This document shows positions 43,061-51,386 of a DNA stretch of 64,000 nt, piece by piece. Both the position numbers and the translations under genes were made by a program. This DNA comes from DATARN01 sp963851105 (GTDB taxonomy: Bacteria; Actinomycetota; Acidimicrobiia; Acidimicrobiales; Palsa-688). The number at the start of each line of letters is the position of its first letter. Position 1 is the stretch's first letter. The stretch is taken from positions 51,300 to 115,299 of the forward strand of contig CAWKNP010000011.1 in NCBI GenBank assembly GCA_963851105.1. The letters are read 5' to 3'. The notes beneath the pieces are model-generated. The model had not been told where the DNA came from and searched no databases. It saw nothing but the letters and a program-made list of their open reading frames with translations.

Positions 43061-44218
43061 GTGATCATCGAAATTGATCCCGACGGCGCCGAGGTCCGCA
43101 AACGGGCCGAGGACAGCGCCGAGGTGGCGCGGTTGGGCCGCGAAGCGGTCGTGCTGGCGACAGCCCGCCACCCCGGCGTCGTCCAGTTGCTCGGTTGGGA
43201 GGGCACCACCCTGCGACTGCAGCTGGTCGACGGCTTCGCGCTGACCTCCGCCGTTGCCGCCGGACCCGCAGTGGCGGTCGCCACCACCCTCGCCGACCTC
43301 CACGAGATCGGTATCGTCCACGGCGCCATCACCGCCGAGCACATTCTCGTCGACCGCCACGGCGACCTGCTCCTGTGCGGCTTCGGCCAAGCGCGCATGG
43401 GGATCCCGCCCGGCGGGCCCGAGACGGCCGCCGACGTGGCGGCCCTGGCCGCGGTCCTGGCGGCCCGCACAGAAGACGGCGCTCAGCGCGCTGTGCTGGC
43501 TCGGGCGGCCGCACCGGGGCGCCGGCGCCCCCCGACCGCCCGCCAGCTGGCCCAGCTCCTGGCCTCCCCCCCGGCCGCAGGCGGCCCGAAGCCGTCACCT
43601 CGCCGGCGCCCCCCGAGCGCCCGCCGGTTGGCCCCACGACCGACCGCCCCACCACCCGCAGCCAGCCCGAAACGGTCAACTCGCCGGCGCCCCCCGAGCG
43701 CCGGCCAGTTGGCCCCACGACCGGCCGCCCCGCCAACCGCAGCAGGCCCGAAGCCGCCACCTCACCGGCGCAAGATCCGGGCACCGGGTGGGCGCATCGT
43801 TGCCGTCGCCCTTGCCCTGGTCGCCGCCGCCGGCGCCGGCGCCGGCGCCGTGGCGGCGCAGCACCATCGCGCCGGTGCCCCGTGCCCGGCGGCTGATCGG
43901 GGATGCCGGCCCCTCCCCCACCCTGGCGGCGCGCTCAGTATCGAGCAAGACGGCCGGCGCTACCGCGTCGGCCAGCCCGACGATGTCGTTGTCCTCGGAC
44001 GCTGGGACTGCGGCGCCGCCCGCGCCGCCCTCCTCCGGCCCGGCTCGGGCACGATCTGGGTCTTCGACCGGTGGGCGCCGGGGACCGCTCGGCTCGTCAC
44101 CCACGTGCCCGGCGCGGCCTCCCTTCGGGTCGATCCGGGACCCAACGGATGCGATCACCTCCAGGTGATCGGCCCCCGGGGTGCCGCGGTCGTCGTCCAT
44201 CCCGACCCCGGCTCATGA
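43061..44218 (+). CDS. Transmembrane pseudokinase
   Basis: A 385-residue protein. Residues 1-165 keep parts of a Ser/Thr kinase fold (ARHPGVVQLLGWEG, LADLHEIGIVHGAI), but the HRD aspartate is absent (HGAITAEH at 87-94) and DFG is GFG (107-109), so catalysis is unlikely. The glycine-rich loop is also missing. Then comes a Pro/Arg-rich region with two about 29-residue repeats (APRPTAPPPAASPKRSTRR type), one membrane helix (about 250-270) and an extracytoplasmic domain of about 110 residues with four cysteines. A GTG start is used. It could act as an envelope sensor or scaffold. Confidence 0.75.
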   Translation: MIIEIDPDGAEVRKRAEDSAEVARLGREAVVLATARHPGVVQLLGWEGTTLRLQLVDGFALTSAVAAGPAVAVATTLADLHEIGIVHGAITAEHILVDRHGDLLLCGFGQARMGIPPGGPETAADVAALAAVLAARTEDGAQRAVLARAAAPGRRRPPTARQLAQLLASPPAAGGPKPSPRRRPPSARRLAPRPTAPPPAASPKRSTRRRPPSAGQLAPRPAAPPTAAGPKPPPHRRKIRAPGGRIVAVALALVAAAGAGAGAVAAQHHRAGAPCPAADRGCRPLPHPGGALSIEQDGRRYRVGQPDDVVVLGRWDCGAARAALLRPGSGTIWVFDRWAPGTARLVTHVPGAASLRVDPGPNGCDHLQVIGPRGAAVVVHPDPGS

Positions 44219-44230
44219 CAGACTGGCCCC

Positions 44231-44692
44231 GTGGCCAGGGCTGTTGCCCGCGTGATCGTGGGATTGTGGATGATTCTGGCCGTCGGCCTGCTCATGGTCG
44301 CCGCCGTCTCCCCCGCCGGCGCCGAGCCGGGCCTCGCGACCGCCACCACCCAGCCGACGACGACATTCCCTCAGGTCACGCTGTCGCCGCCGAACTCGTC
44401 GGCGGCATCCACCACTCCGACGACAAAGAGCCCGGTTGTCCGGCCCCGGACCACGGTGTCCACGATCCCGCCGACGACGCCGGCGCCGACAACCTCGACC
44501 TCCACGACGGTCGCGCCTCTCCCGACCGTGGCGCCGCCGCCCGTCACCCTCCCTTTCGCCACCGCGTCGCAGAGCGGCAACATCAACGCCTTTTTCCCCA
44601 TCCTCGGCGCCTTCGGGCTCGTCGCCTTCGCGGCGCTGCTGACCGCGCAATGGTTCCTGACCAAACCCGGTCGCAAGGGACCGACGCTCTAG
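44231..44692 (+). CDS. Thr/Pro-rich membrane protein
   Basis: A 153-residue protein with an N-terminal signal helix (about 8-30, ending AGAEP), a Thr/Pro/Ser stalk of about 75 residues, and one C-terminal helix (about 118-142: FFPILGAFGLVAFAALLTAQ) followed by a Lys-rich tail. It starts at GTG. It lies 12 bases after the pseudokinase and directly before the MBL gene, suggesting a common operon. It resembles surface-anchored stalk proteins. I recognise no domain. Confidence 0.7.
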   Translation: MARAVARVIVGLWMILAVGLLMVAAVSPAGAEPGLATATTQPTTTFPQVTLSPPNSSAASTTPTTKSPVVRPRTTVSTIPPTTPAPTTSTSTTVAPLPTVAPPPVTLPFATASQSGNINAFFPILGAFGLVAFAALLTAQWFLTKPGRKGPTL

Positions 44693-45532
44693 GTGGGCGA
44701 CGGCGGGGTGCGCCGGGTCGTGCCCCTCACATTCGGCTGGGAAGAGCTCTCCCAGACGGTGTCGATCCATGGCGGCGAACCCTCGGTGCGGCTCCGCGAG
44801 CCCGTTCCCGGCGTCCTCCTGCAGCTCGACGGCGGCTGGATGCTGCTCGACACCGGCTTCAACGTGCCGCTGCTGCGCGATCCCATGCTGCACCGGCGTT
44901 TCCACGGCCGTGACCACGGCATCTACCCGGAGTTGCTGGCCGACCCCCGCGACTCGCTGGAGGTCGCCTTCGAGCTGGTGGGTGTCGACCCCGCCGAGGT
45001 CGTGGTGGTGGCGCTCAGCCACCTGCACAACGATCACGCCGGCGGCCTCCGCTGGTTCGTCGAGCGCGCCCCGGTCCACCTCCAGCAGCGGGAGCTGGAG
45101 TACGGCCTGCACGGCGGGCGGCCGGGCGACGGGCCCGAGCATCACGGTTTCATCCGCATCGACTACGACGATCCCGCCATCGACTGGAAGCTGGCCGATG
45201 GCGACGCCGAGCTGGCTCCCGGTGTCACCGCCGTCGCCACCTACGGCCATACGCCGGGTCACCAGAGCTTCGTGGTGACACTCTGCCAGGACGCGGCCGA
45301 GACCTACGGCGTCGGGGGCTTCGTGCTGGCGTTCGATGCCGCCGACCTGCAGCGCAATATCGACGAGGAGCTGGCCGTTGGTTCCTTCATCGACTGCGAG
45401 GCCGAGGAGACCGTCGAGGCCATCCGGAGGCTGAAGTCCATTGCCGCGGCCAAGGGCTTCCGGGTGGTCCCCGGCCACGACCCCGAGGTGTGGCCCGCCT
45501 TTACCCGGGAACTGGGCGTACCGGGACCCTGA
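44693..45532 (+). CDS. MBL-fold metallo-hydrolase (lactonase-like)
   Basis: A 279-residue metallo-beta-lactamase-fold enzyme. The two-metal site is visible as SHLHNDHAGG (HxHxDH, about 105-112), the later YGHTPGHQSF His (about 190), the bridging Asp in LAFDAADLQ and the terminal His in VVPGHDPEVW. The spacing resembles N-acyl homoserine lactonases or other lactone hydrolases. GTG 44693 follows the preceding TAG immediately. It is probably co-transcribed with the two genes upstream. The 3' end overlaps hemW by 32 bases. Confidence 0.9.
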   Translation: MGDGGVRRVVPLTFGWEELSQTVSIHGGEPSVRLREPVPGVLLQLDGGWMLLDTGFNVPLLRDPMLHRRFHGRDHGIYPELLADPRDSLEVAFELVGVDPAEVVVVALSHLHNDHAGGLRWFVERAPVHLQQRELEYGLHGGRPGDGPEHHGFIRIDYDDPAIDWKLADGDAELAPGVTAVATYGHTPGHQSFVVTLCQDAAETYGVGGFVLAFDAADLQRNIDEELAVGSFIDCEAEETVEAIRRLKSIAAAKGFRVVPGHDPEVWPAFTRELGVPGP

Positions 45533-46577
45533 GCCGGTACGCCACCTCGTTCGCCAGCAGGCGCCCGGGCACCGTCAGGACCGCCCGGTCACCCACCCGC
45601 TTCACTAGTCGTTCCAGCTCGGGAGCATCGCCCAGCGCGGCCCAGGGAACACCTTCCGAGGTTCGCAATGCCAGCTGCAGGCCCTCGAGGTCGCGCTCAG
45701 AATCGCTGAGCACCTCCGAGCCACCCTCGGGAGATCGCCCCGAACCGATGAGGTCCAGGTAGCGCTCGGGCGTGCGAACGTTCCACCACCGCCGCCCATC
45801 GTGGTGGGAGTGGGCGGCGCAGCCGATGCCGCGGTAGTCGCCCTGCGCCCAGTACAGCTGGTTGTGGCGGCATTGATGGCCGGGCCGAGACCAGTTGGAG
45901 ATCTCGTACCACTCGAATCCCGCCGCCGCCAGGCGCTCCGAGGCCATCAGGTACTTGTCGGCCTGGTCGTCGTCGTCGGGCCACCGGCCGGCGTCGCGGG
46001 CCAGCGGCGTGCCCGCCTCCACGGTCAGGGCGTAGACACTGAGGTGGTCCGGCGCCAGCGCCAGCGCCCCGTCCAGCGTCGCCGCGAAGTCGGCGACCGA
46101 CTCGCCGGCGGCGCCGAAGATGAGGTCGAGGTTGATCGACTCGAATCCCGCCGCCCGGGCCCCAAGCACCGCCCGGGCGACCGATTCTGGGGCGTGGCGG
46201 CGGCCCAGGGCGGCCAGGACGTGCGGCGCCAGCGACTGCACGCCGAACGACAGCCGGTTGACCCCGCCCTGGCGGTACGCGGCCAGCAGCGAAGGCGTGA
46301 CCGTCTCCGGATTGCACTCGACGGTCACCTCGGCGCCCGCACTGCGGGGCACGGCGGCGAGCACCGAGACCAGCCGCGAAGCTGGCAGCAGCGATGGCGT
46401 CCCGCCCCCGAAAAAGACCGAACTGGCGGCGGGCAGCGACGCCGCCAGGATCTCGCGCCGGCAGGCGGCCGCGTACTCTCCCATCAGCGACGCCCGGTCG
46501 GTCCATGTGGCGAAGGCGCAGTAGTCGCAGCGGTGGGCACAGAACGGGATGTGAATGTAGACCCCGAACCCGCTCAC
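45501..46577 (-). CDS. hemW: Radical SAM heme chaperone HemW
   Basis: A 358-residue radical SAM protein once called an oxygen-independent coproporphyrinogen oxidase. The cluster motif is PFCAHRCDYCAFAT (Cx3Cx2C) after GVYIHI, with the following FFGGGTPSLLP and TVECNPETV segments. The C-terminal HemN-like region ends LLANEVAYRLRVP. It inserts or carries heme. GTG 46577 overlaps the stop of rsmE by four bases. The order hrcA-dnaJ-rsmE-hemW is a common bacterial cluster. Confidence 0.95.
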   Translation of the reverse strand: MSGFGVYIHIPFCAHRCDYCAFATWTDRASLMGEYAAACRREILAASLPAASSVFFGGGTPSLLPASRLVSVLAAVPRSAGAEVTVECNPETVTPSLLAAYRQGGVNRLSFGVQSLAPHVLAALGRRHAPESVARAVLGARAAGFESINLDLIFGAAGESVADFAATLDGALALAPDHLSVYALTVEAGTPLARDAGRWPDDDDQADKYLMASERLAAAGFEWYEISNWSRPGHQCRHNQLYWAQGDYRGIGCAAHSHHDGRRWWNVRTPERYLDLIGSGRSPEGGSEVLSDSERDLEGLQLALRTSEGVPWAALGDAPELERLVKRVGDRAVLTVPGRLLANEVAYRLRVPVRPVPG

Positions 46578-47266
46578 GTGACCGGGCCCACAATCCCGGC
46601 GCGTAGAGCACACAGCAGCACGCCGGCCGCGACCGCCGCCGTCTCCGCCCGCAGGACCGTTGGACCGAGGCTGACGCGAGTGAGCGGGAGGTCGAGCTCG
46701 GTCGGCGCCCAACCCCCTTCAGGCCCCACCAGGATCGTCGGTACGGCAAGAGACAACGCAGCTCCCCCCATCTGAGCAATGGCCACCGGCCCCGCGGCGC
46801 CAACGACCGCCGCCAGCGGCTGGACCTCGTGGACCGACGGCAACCACACCTGGCGGCTCTGGCGGGCGGCGGCGACAGCCAGGGCGCGCAGGCGGGCCAC
46901 GTGGCGAACGCCCTTTTCCCCGACCCATTGGACAACGCAGCGCTCGGTCGTGATCGGCATGATGTGGTCGACGCCGGCCTCGGCCAACTTCTGGACCGCC
47001 CATTCCGGCCGGTCCCCCTTGACCAGGGCGAAGGCCACTCCGACCGCTGGTGAGGCCCGGGGCGAGAAGGAGAGATCGCCGGCCGGCGAGACCCGGCCGG
47101 CGCCCTCGTACCGGCAGAGGCGCCAGCGCCCGCAGCCATCGGACACCGTCACCGCCTCGCCGGCTCGCAGGCGCAGGACCCTTTCCAGGTGGTGGCGGTC
47201 GTCGTCGGCCAGCTCGGGTTGCGCCAGGTCGGCCACGAAGACGTGGGCCGCGGCGTCGGGGAGCAC
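46574..47266 (-). CDS. rsmE: 16S rRNA m3U1498 methyltransferase RsmE
   Basis: A 230-residue SPOUT methyltransferase that modifies U1498 of 16S rRNA with SAM. The N-terminal PUA-like domain (HVFVADLAQPELADDDRHHL) precedes the knotted domain with TILVGPEGGWAPTELDL and the closing VSLGPTVLRAETAAVAAGV knot motif. The best start is GTG 47266, just downstream of the dnaJ stop. Overlaps at both ends show coupling with dnaJ and hemW. All conserved SAM-binding residues are visible. Confidence 0.94.
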   Translation of the reverse strand: MLPDAAAHVFVADLAQPELADDDRHHLERVLRLRAGEAVTVSDGCGRWRLCRYEGAGRVSPAGDLSFSPRASPAVGVAFALVKGDRPEWAVQKLAEAGVDHIMPITTERCVVQWVGEKGVRHVARLRALAVAAARQSRQVWLPSVHEVQPLAAVVGAAGPVAIAQMGGAALSLAVPTILVGPEGGWAPTELDLPLTRVSLGPTVLRAETAAVAAGVLLCALRAGIVGPVT

Positions 47267-47268
47267 CC

Positions 47269-48438
47269 CTATTTGAACGCGTGGCGGATCTTGGAGAACA
47301 GGCCTGCCTCGTGCGGCGCCACCGTCTCCTCCCGCAGCGCGGCCAGCTGCCGCAGCAGGTCCTCCTGCTCCTTGCTCACCTCGGTGGGCACGTCGACCAC
47401 CACCGAGATGACCAGGTCGCCGCGCCCGCGACCCTGCAGCACCGGCACGCCTCGGCCCCGGAGGCGGAAGACGGCGCCGGTCTGGGTCCCCGGGGCGAAG
47501 GGCAGCTCCTCGGTCCCGTCGAGTGTCTCGAACGCGAGGGTGACGCCGAGGGCGGCCTGGGTCATGGCCAGGTGGAACTCGTGATGGAGATCGTGGCCCG
47601 CTCGTTGCAGGGTCGGGTGGGGGTGGACCCGGAGGTGGACGAAAAGGTCGCCGGGCGGGCCGCCCCGGGCGCCCGCGGCGCCCCGGCCGGGGAGGCGGAG
47701 GGTGGAGCCGTTGTCGACTCCCGCCGGCACCTCGACCATGAAGGTCCGCTCCTCGATGCGGCGCCCCTGGCCCCGGCACTCGGCGCACGGGCTGGCGATC
47801 TCCTCGCCGGTGCCGCCGCAGCGGCCGCAGGGACTGGCGGTGACCATCTGGCCGAGGATCGACTGGCGGACCCGGCGCAGCTCGCCGGTGCCGTTGCACT
47901 GGGGGCACCGGGTGGCCGCGGTCCCGGGGCGGGCGCCGGTGGCGTCGCACACCGTGCAGGCCACAGGGATGCGCACCGAGATCTCCCGCTCGGCTCCGAA
48001 GACCGCGTCGGTGAACTCCAGGTCGAGGACGGCCTCACTGTCCTCGCCGGGAGGCGGCCCGGCCCCGCCCGGCCGGCGGCCGCCGGCGCCGGCGCCGGCG
48101 CCGAAGGGGCTGTTGCCCCCGAAGAAGGCGTCGAAGAGATCACCGAGGCCCGACGCGCCGCCGAAGCCCCCGAACGGGTCGGCGGCGTTACCGCCGCCCG
48201 CGCCGGTCCCTCTGATCGCCTCGGGACCGAACATGTCGTACTTGCGCCGCCGCTCGGGGTCCCGGAGGGTCTCGTAGGCGAGGGTGATCTCCTTGAACCG
48301 CAGCTCGGCCTGGGCGTTGTCCGGATTGGCATCGGGATGCAGCTCGCGGGCCAGCTTCCGGTACGCCTTCTTGAGCTCGTCCTCGTTCGCCTGGGGGCTG
48401 ACCCCGAGAAGCGAGTAGAAGTCTTCGGTCACGGCCAT
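47269..48438 (-). CDS. dnaJ: Chaperone protein DnaJ
   Basis: A 389-residue type I Hsp40 that stimulates DnaK. The J domain with HPD (ELHPDANPDN, about 33), a Gly/Phe linker (DPFGGFGGASGLGDLFDAFF), four zinc repeats (CTVCDATGA, CPQCNGTGE, CGRCGGTGE, CAECRGQG) and the C-terminal substrate-binding domain are intact. ATG 48438 is used; GTG 48444 is two codons earlier. It follows hrcA by 40 bases containing a palindrome. dnaK and grpE are not in the window. Confidence 0.95.
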   Translation of the reverse strand: MAVTEDFYSLLGVSPQANEDELKKAYRKLARELHPDANPDNAQAELRFKEITLAYETLRDPERRRKYDMFGPEAIRGTGAGGGNAADPFGGFGGASGLGDLFDAFFGGNSPFGAGAGAGGRRPGGAGPPPGEDSEAVLDLEFTDAVFGAEREISVRIPVACTVCDATGARPGTAATRCPQCNGTGELRRVRQSILGQMVTASPCGRCGGTGEEIASPCAECRGQGRRIEERTFMVEVPAGVDNGSTLRLPGRGAAGARGGPPGDLFVHLRVHPHPTLQRAGHDLHHEFHLAMTQAALGVTLAFETLDGTEELPFAPGTQTGAVFRLRGRGVPVLQGRGRGDLVISVVVDVPTEVSKEQEDLLRQLAALREETVAPHEAGLFSKIRHAFK

Positions 48439-48463
48439 TCTCACCAATCCTACGGGGCTGGAG

Positions 48464-48497
48464 GGCGCTAACCCCGCGCTAGCCCTCGGTTAGCGCC
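48464..48497 (-). promoter_or_regulatory. Inverted repeat between hrcA and dnaJ
   Basis: Perfect ten-base arms GGCGCTAACC and GGTTAGCGCC around 14 bases; it covers the hrcA stop codon. As RNA it forms a strong hairpin before dnaJ, possibly an attenuator or processing site. It is not a CIRCE element, whose half-sites are oppositely arranged. Confidence 0.5.
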
Positions 48498-49489
48498 TTG
48501 CCCAGACGCTGGCTGATTACGGCGACCGCGGCGAGCGTCTGGGCGTAGTGCATGCGGGTGGGACCGAGGACGCCGACGGTGCCCGCGTGCTCGCCTTCGA
48601 CGGTGTACGGGGCGACCACGATGGAACAGTCGGCCAGGGGAACGACGCCGTGCTCGGTGCCGATGGCGACCGACAGGCCCCGGTCGAGGACGTCCTGCAG
48701 CAGGCTCACGAGCACGTATTGCTGCTCGAGGATGGTGAGGACCTGGCGGATAGTCCCCACGGCGTCGAACGCCGACGCCATGCGGGCGGCGCCGCCGACG
48801 AACACCGAGTCGAGGTCATAGGCATGGCCACCGCCACGGAGGCTGGCCAGCGCCATGTGGGTCAAGTGATCGACGATGATCTCACCGATCGGCGGCACCG
48901 GGACCACGGCGCCGGCGCCGAAGGCGGTCCCGACTAAGAAGCGCGACAGGTGCGCGGCGCTGGCCGCCAGGTCGGCTTCGGTCACCTCCACCGTCACCTC
49001 GAACGTGCGCTTCTCGACTGCCGCGTTGGACAGGACCACGACCAGCAGGGCGTTGCGGGGGCCCCGGGCCAGCAGCTGGACCGAAAGGATGGTCGCCACT
49101 TCGTGCGACGGGGCGATGACCACCGCCGCGCAGTCCGTCACGTCGGAGAGCAGCTGGCTGGTGTCATGCAGCATCCGCTCGAGCTCGCCGTGGGCATGGT
49201 TGAAGAAGTCCCGCACGCGCTCGCTTTGGGTGGGCCCGAGCGAGGCGGGGCCGGCCAGCGAGTCGACAAAGAAGCGGTAGCCCTTGTCGGTCGGGATCCG
49301 TCCCGCCGAAGTGTACGGCTGGACGAGGAAACCTTCGCGCTCGAGCACACCCATCTCGTTGCGCACGGTCGCGGAGGAGACGCCGAGCTCCGGGACCCGG
49401 GCCACGGTGGCCGATCCCACGGGCTGGGCGGTCTCGATGTATTCCTCCACGACCACACGAAGGATGGCGGCCTTGCGTGCGTCGAGCAT
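48479..49489 (-). CDS. hrcA: Heat-inducible transcription repressor HrcA
   Basis: A 336-residue repressor of heat-shock operons. The N-terminal winged helix (LDARKAAILRVVVEEYIETA, then GVSSATVRNEMGVLEREGFL and YTSAGRIPTDKGYRFFVD) is typical; a GAF-like dimerisation domain follows. It normally binds CIRCE (TTAGCACTC-N9-GAGTGCTAA) with GroEL as cofactor. No CIRCE site is visible in this window, including before hrcA itself. It heads the hrcA-dnaJ-rsmE-hemW operon. Confidence 0.95.
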   Translation of the reverse strand: MLDARKAAILRVVVEEYIETAQPVGSATVARVPELGVSSATVRNEMGVLEREGFLVQPYTSAGRIPTDKGYRFFVDSLAGPASLGPTQSERVRDFFNHAHGELERMLHDTSQLLSDVTDCAAVVIAPSHEVATILSVQLLARGPRNALLVVVLSNAAVEKRTFEVTVEVTEADLAASAAHLSRFLVGTAFGAGAVVPVPPIGEIIVDHLTHMALASLRGGGHAYDLDSVFVGGAARMASAFDAVGTIRQVLTILEQQYVLVSLLQDVLDRGLSVAIGTEHGVVPLADCSIVVAPYTVEGEHAGTVGVLGPTRMHYAQTLAAVAVISQRLGKALTEG

Positions 49490-49561
49490 GATTACCGGCC
49501 CAGGATACCGACCCCGCGCTCATGATGCCGGTACCGACCCGGGCCTCGGGCCGGCCACCGG

Positions 49562-51289
49562 CTACTGCTGGCCGACGTACCCCTCACGTTCAAGGTGCAG
49601 GATGATCTGCTGAGCGGCTTCCTCGGCGCTCATGACACCGGTGTCGATGACCACATCGGCATTGGTCGGGGTCTCGTACGGGTCCGAGATACCGGTGAAC
49701 TCCTTGATGATCCCCGCCCGGGCCTTGGCGTAGAGGCCTTTGCGGTCCCGCTCCTCGCACACCTCGATCGGGGTGTTGACATGGACCAGGATGAACCCGC
49801 CCTCGGGCTCGATCATGGATCGCACCTCGGAGCGCACCGACTCGTACGGCGCGATCGGGGCGCAGATGGCGATGCCGCCGTTCTTGGTGATCTCCGACGC
49901 CACGTACCCGATGCGGCGGATATTGATGTCGCGATGCTCCTTGGAGAATCCGAGCTCCGACGACAGGTTCTTGCGCACCATGTCCCCGTCGAGGATGGTG
50001 ACCGGCCGGCCGCCCACCTCGAGGAACTTGGTGAGCAGCACGTTGGCGATCGTCGACTTCCCGGATCCCGACAGGCCGGTGAAGAACACCGTGAATCCCT
50101 GCTTGTGCCGGGGCGGGTAACTGCGGCGCAGCTCGGTCGCCACGTCGGGATAGGTGAACCACGACGGGATCTCCCGGCCCTCGTTCAGGCGCTTACGAAG
50201 CTCGGTTCCGGAGATGTCGAGGGTGTGGGTGCCGAAGGCGATCTCGTCGAGCGGCTGGTACTCGTCGAGGTCGGGCACGTACACCATCATCTGGAACGGC
50301 ACCATGGCGACGCCGAGCTCGCCCTCATGGGTCCGCAGCAGCTCCTGGGCGTCATAGGGCCCGTAGAACGGTTTGCCGTTGGAGTCGTTGCCCGGCCCCG
50401 CGTGGTCCCGGCCGACGATGAGGTGGGTGCAGCCGAAGTTCTTGCGGATGATGGCGTGCCACACCGCCTCGCGAGGGCCACCCATGCGCATGGCCAGCGG
50501 CAGCAGCGACAGCATGGCGGTGTGCATCGGGTAGCTGTTGAGCACCGCCTGGTAACAGCGCACCCGGGTGTAGTGGTCGACGTCGCCCGGCTTGGTCATA
50601 CCCACGCTCGGGTGGATGAGGAGGTTGGCCTCGAGCTCGGCCGCGGCCCGCCGGGTCAGTTCCACGTGCGCTCGGTGCATCGGGTTGCGGGTCTGGAATG
50701 CCACCACCTGGCGCCAGCCCAGGCGGGAGAACTCGGCCCGTAGCTCTGCCGGCGTCAGCCGCAGCGTCTTGAAGTCGTAGTGCGACGGGGCCTGCAGTCC
50801 CTCGACGGTGCCGCCCACGTAGATCGGGTTGGCGCGCTGCACCACCGCCGCGACGCCGGGATGCGCCAGATCCTCGGTGCCGAAGACGTCCGAAGCCTCG
50901 CCGTCACGATCGGGTTCCCAGACCTCCTTGACATGTAGGGCGGCCAGCATGACGCCCTCGCCGTCACGCAGCGCGATGGTGGCGCCGGGCTCGACATTGT
51001 TGGCCGTGACGAACGCCAGCGGAAGGTCGAGGGTGACGGGGATCGGCCACAGCGTCCCGTCGGCCAGGCGCATATCGGAGCGGACCGAGTCGTAATCGGC
51101 GTGGCCCAGGAAACCGACCAGGGGCGAGAAGCCCCCATTCATCAGCAGCTCGAGATCGCACTGCTGGCGGGGCGTCAGGTCCCACGACGGCCAGTCCCGG
51201 GAGGCGGCGCGCAGCTCGGCGGCGCGCTCGGCAGGGGCGAACAAATCGATGAGGGTTCCGCCATGGGCGGCGACCAAGTGATCAGGCAC
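49562..51289 (-). CDS. Bifunctional sulfate adenylyltransferase / APS kinase
   Basis: A 575-residue fusion for the first two steps of sulfate activation: ATP sulfurylase (about 1-385) makes APS and the C-terminal kinase (about 395-575) makes PAPS. Sulfurylase motifs are QTRNPMHRAH (about 200) and GRDHAGPGN (about 295). The kinase has FTGLSGSGKSTIAN (about 403) and the SKEHRDINIRRIGYV segment, so it should be active. GTG 51289 has TAGACT eight bases upstream. It interrupts the usual lepA-hemW-hrcA order and may support sulfur assimilation with the operon at 6182. Confidence 0.95.
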   Translation of the reverse strand: MPDHLVAAHGGTLIDLFAPAERAAELRAASRDWPSWDLTPRQQCDLELLMNGGFSPLVGFLGHADYDSVRSDMRLADGTLWPIPVTLDLPLAFVTANNVEPGATIALRDGEGVMLAALHVKEVWEPDRDGEASDVFGTEDLAHPGVAAVVQRANPIYVGGTVEGLQAPSHYDFKTLRLTPAELRAEFSRLGWRQVVAFQTRNPMHRAHVELTRRAAAELEANLLIHPSVGMTKPGDVDHYTRVRCYQAVLNSYPMHTAMLSLLPLAMRMGGPREAVWHAIIRKNFGCTHLIVGRDHAGPGNDSNGKPFYGPYDAQELLRTHEGELGVAMVPFQMMVYVPDLDEYQPLDEIAFGTHTLDISGTELRKRLNEGREIPSWFTYPDVATELRRSYPPRHKQGFTVFFTGLSGSGKSTIANVLLTKFLEVGGRPVTILDGDMVRKNLSSELGFSKEHRDINIRRIGYVASEITKNGGIAICAPIAPYESVRSEVRSMIEPEGGFILVHVNTPIEVCEERDRKGLYAKARAGIIKEFTGISDPYETPTNADVVIDTGVMSAEEAAQQIILHLEREGYVGQQ

Positions 51290-51297
51290 GAAAGATG

Positions 51298-51303
51298 AGT
51301 CTA
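51298..51303 (-). promoter_or_regulatory. -10 hexamer, leaderless sulfurylase/kinase gene
   Basis: TAGACT on the minus strand, eight bases before GTG 51289. Confidence 0.45.
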
Positions 51304-51386
51304 CTGGTCAGGTTTGAGGGGACGAAAAAGGGGTGGGCGCGCCTGCGATGGGCGGTGACCATCAGCCCCTTTTTCCCGGCTGGCTC

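Noticed and set aside
46574..47950. N-terminally extended RsmE frame running through dnaJ
   Set aside because: Upstream residues are shadow coding of dnaJ; the RsmE family start fits GTG 47266.
49490..49561. CIRCE element before hrcA
   Set aside because: Neither TTAGCACTC nor GAGTGCTAA, nor a close variant with the right spacing, was found.
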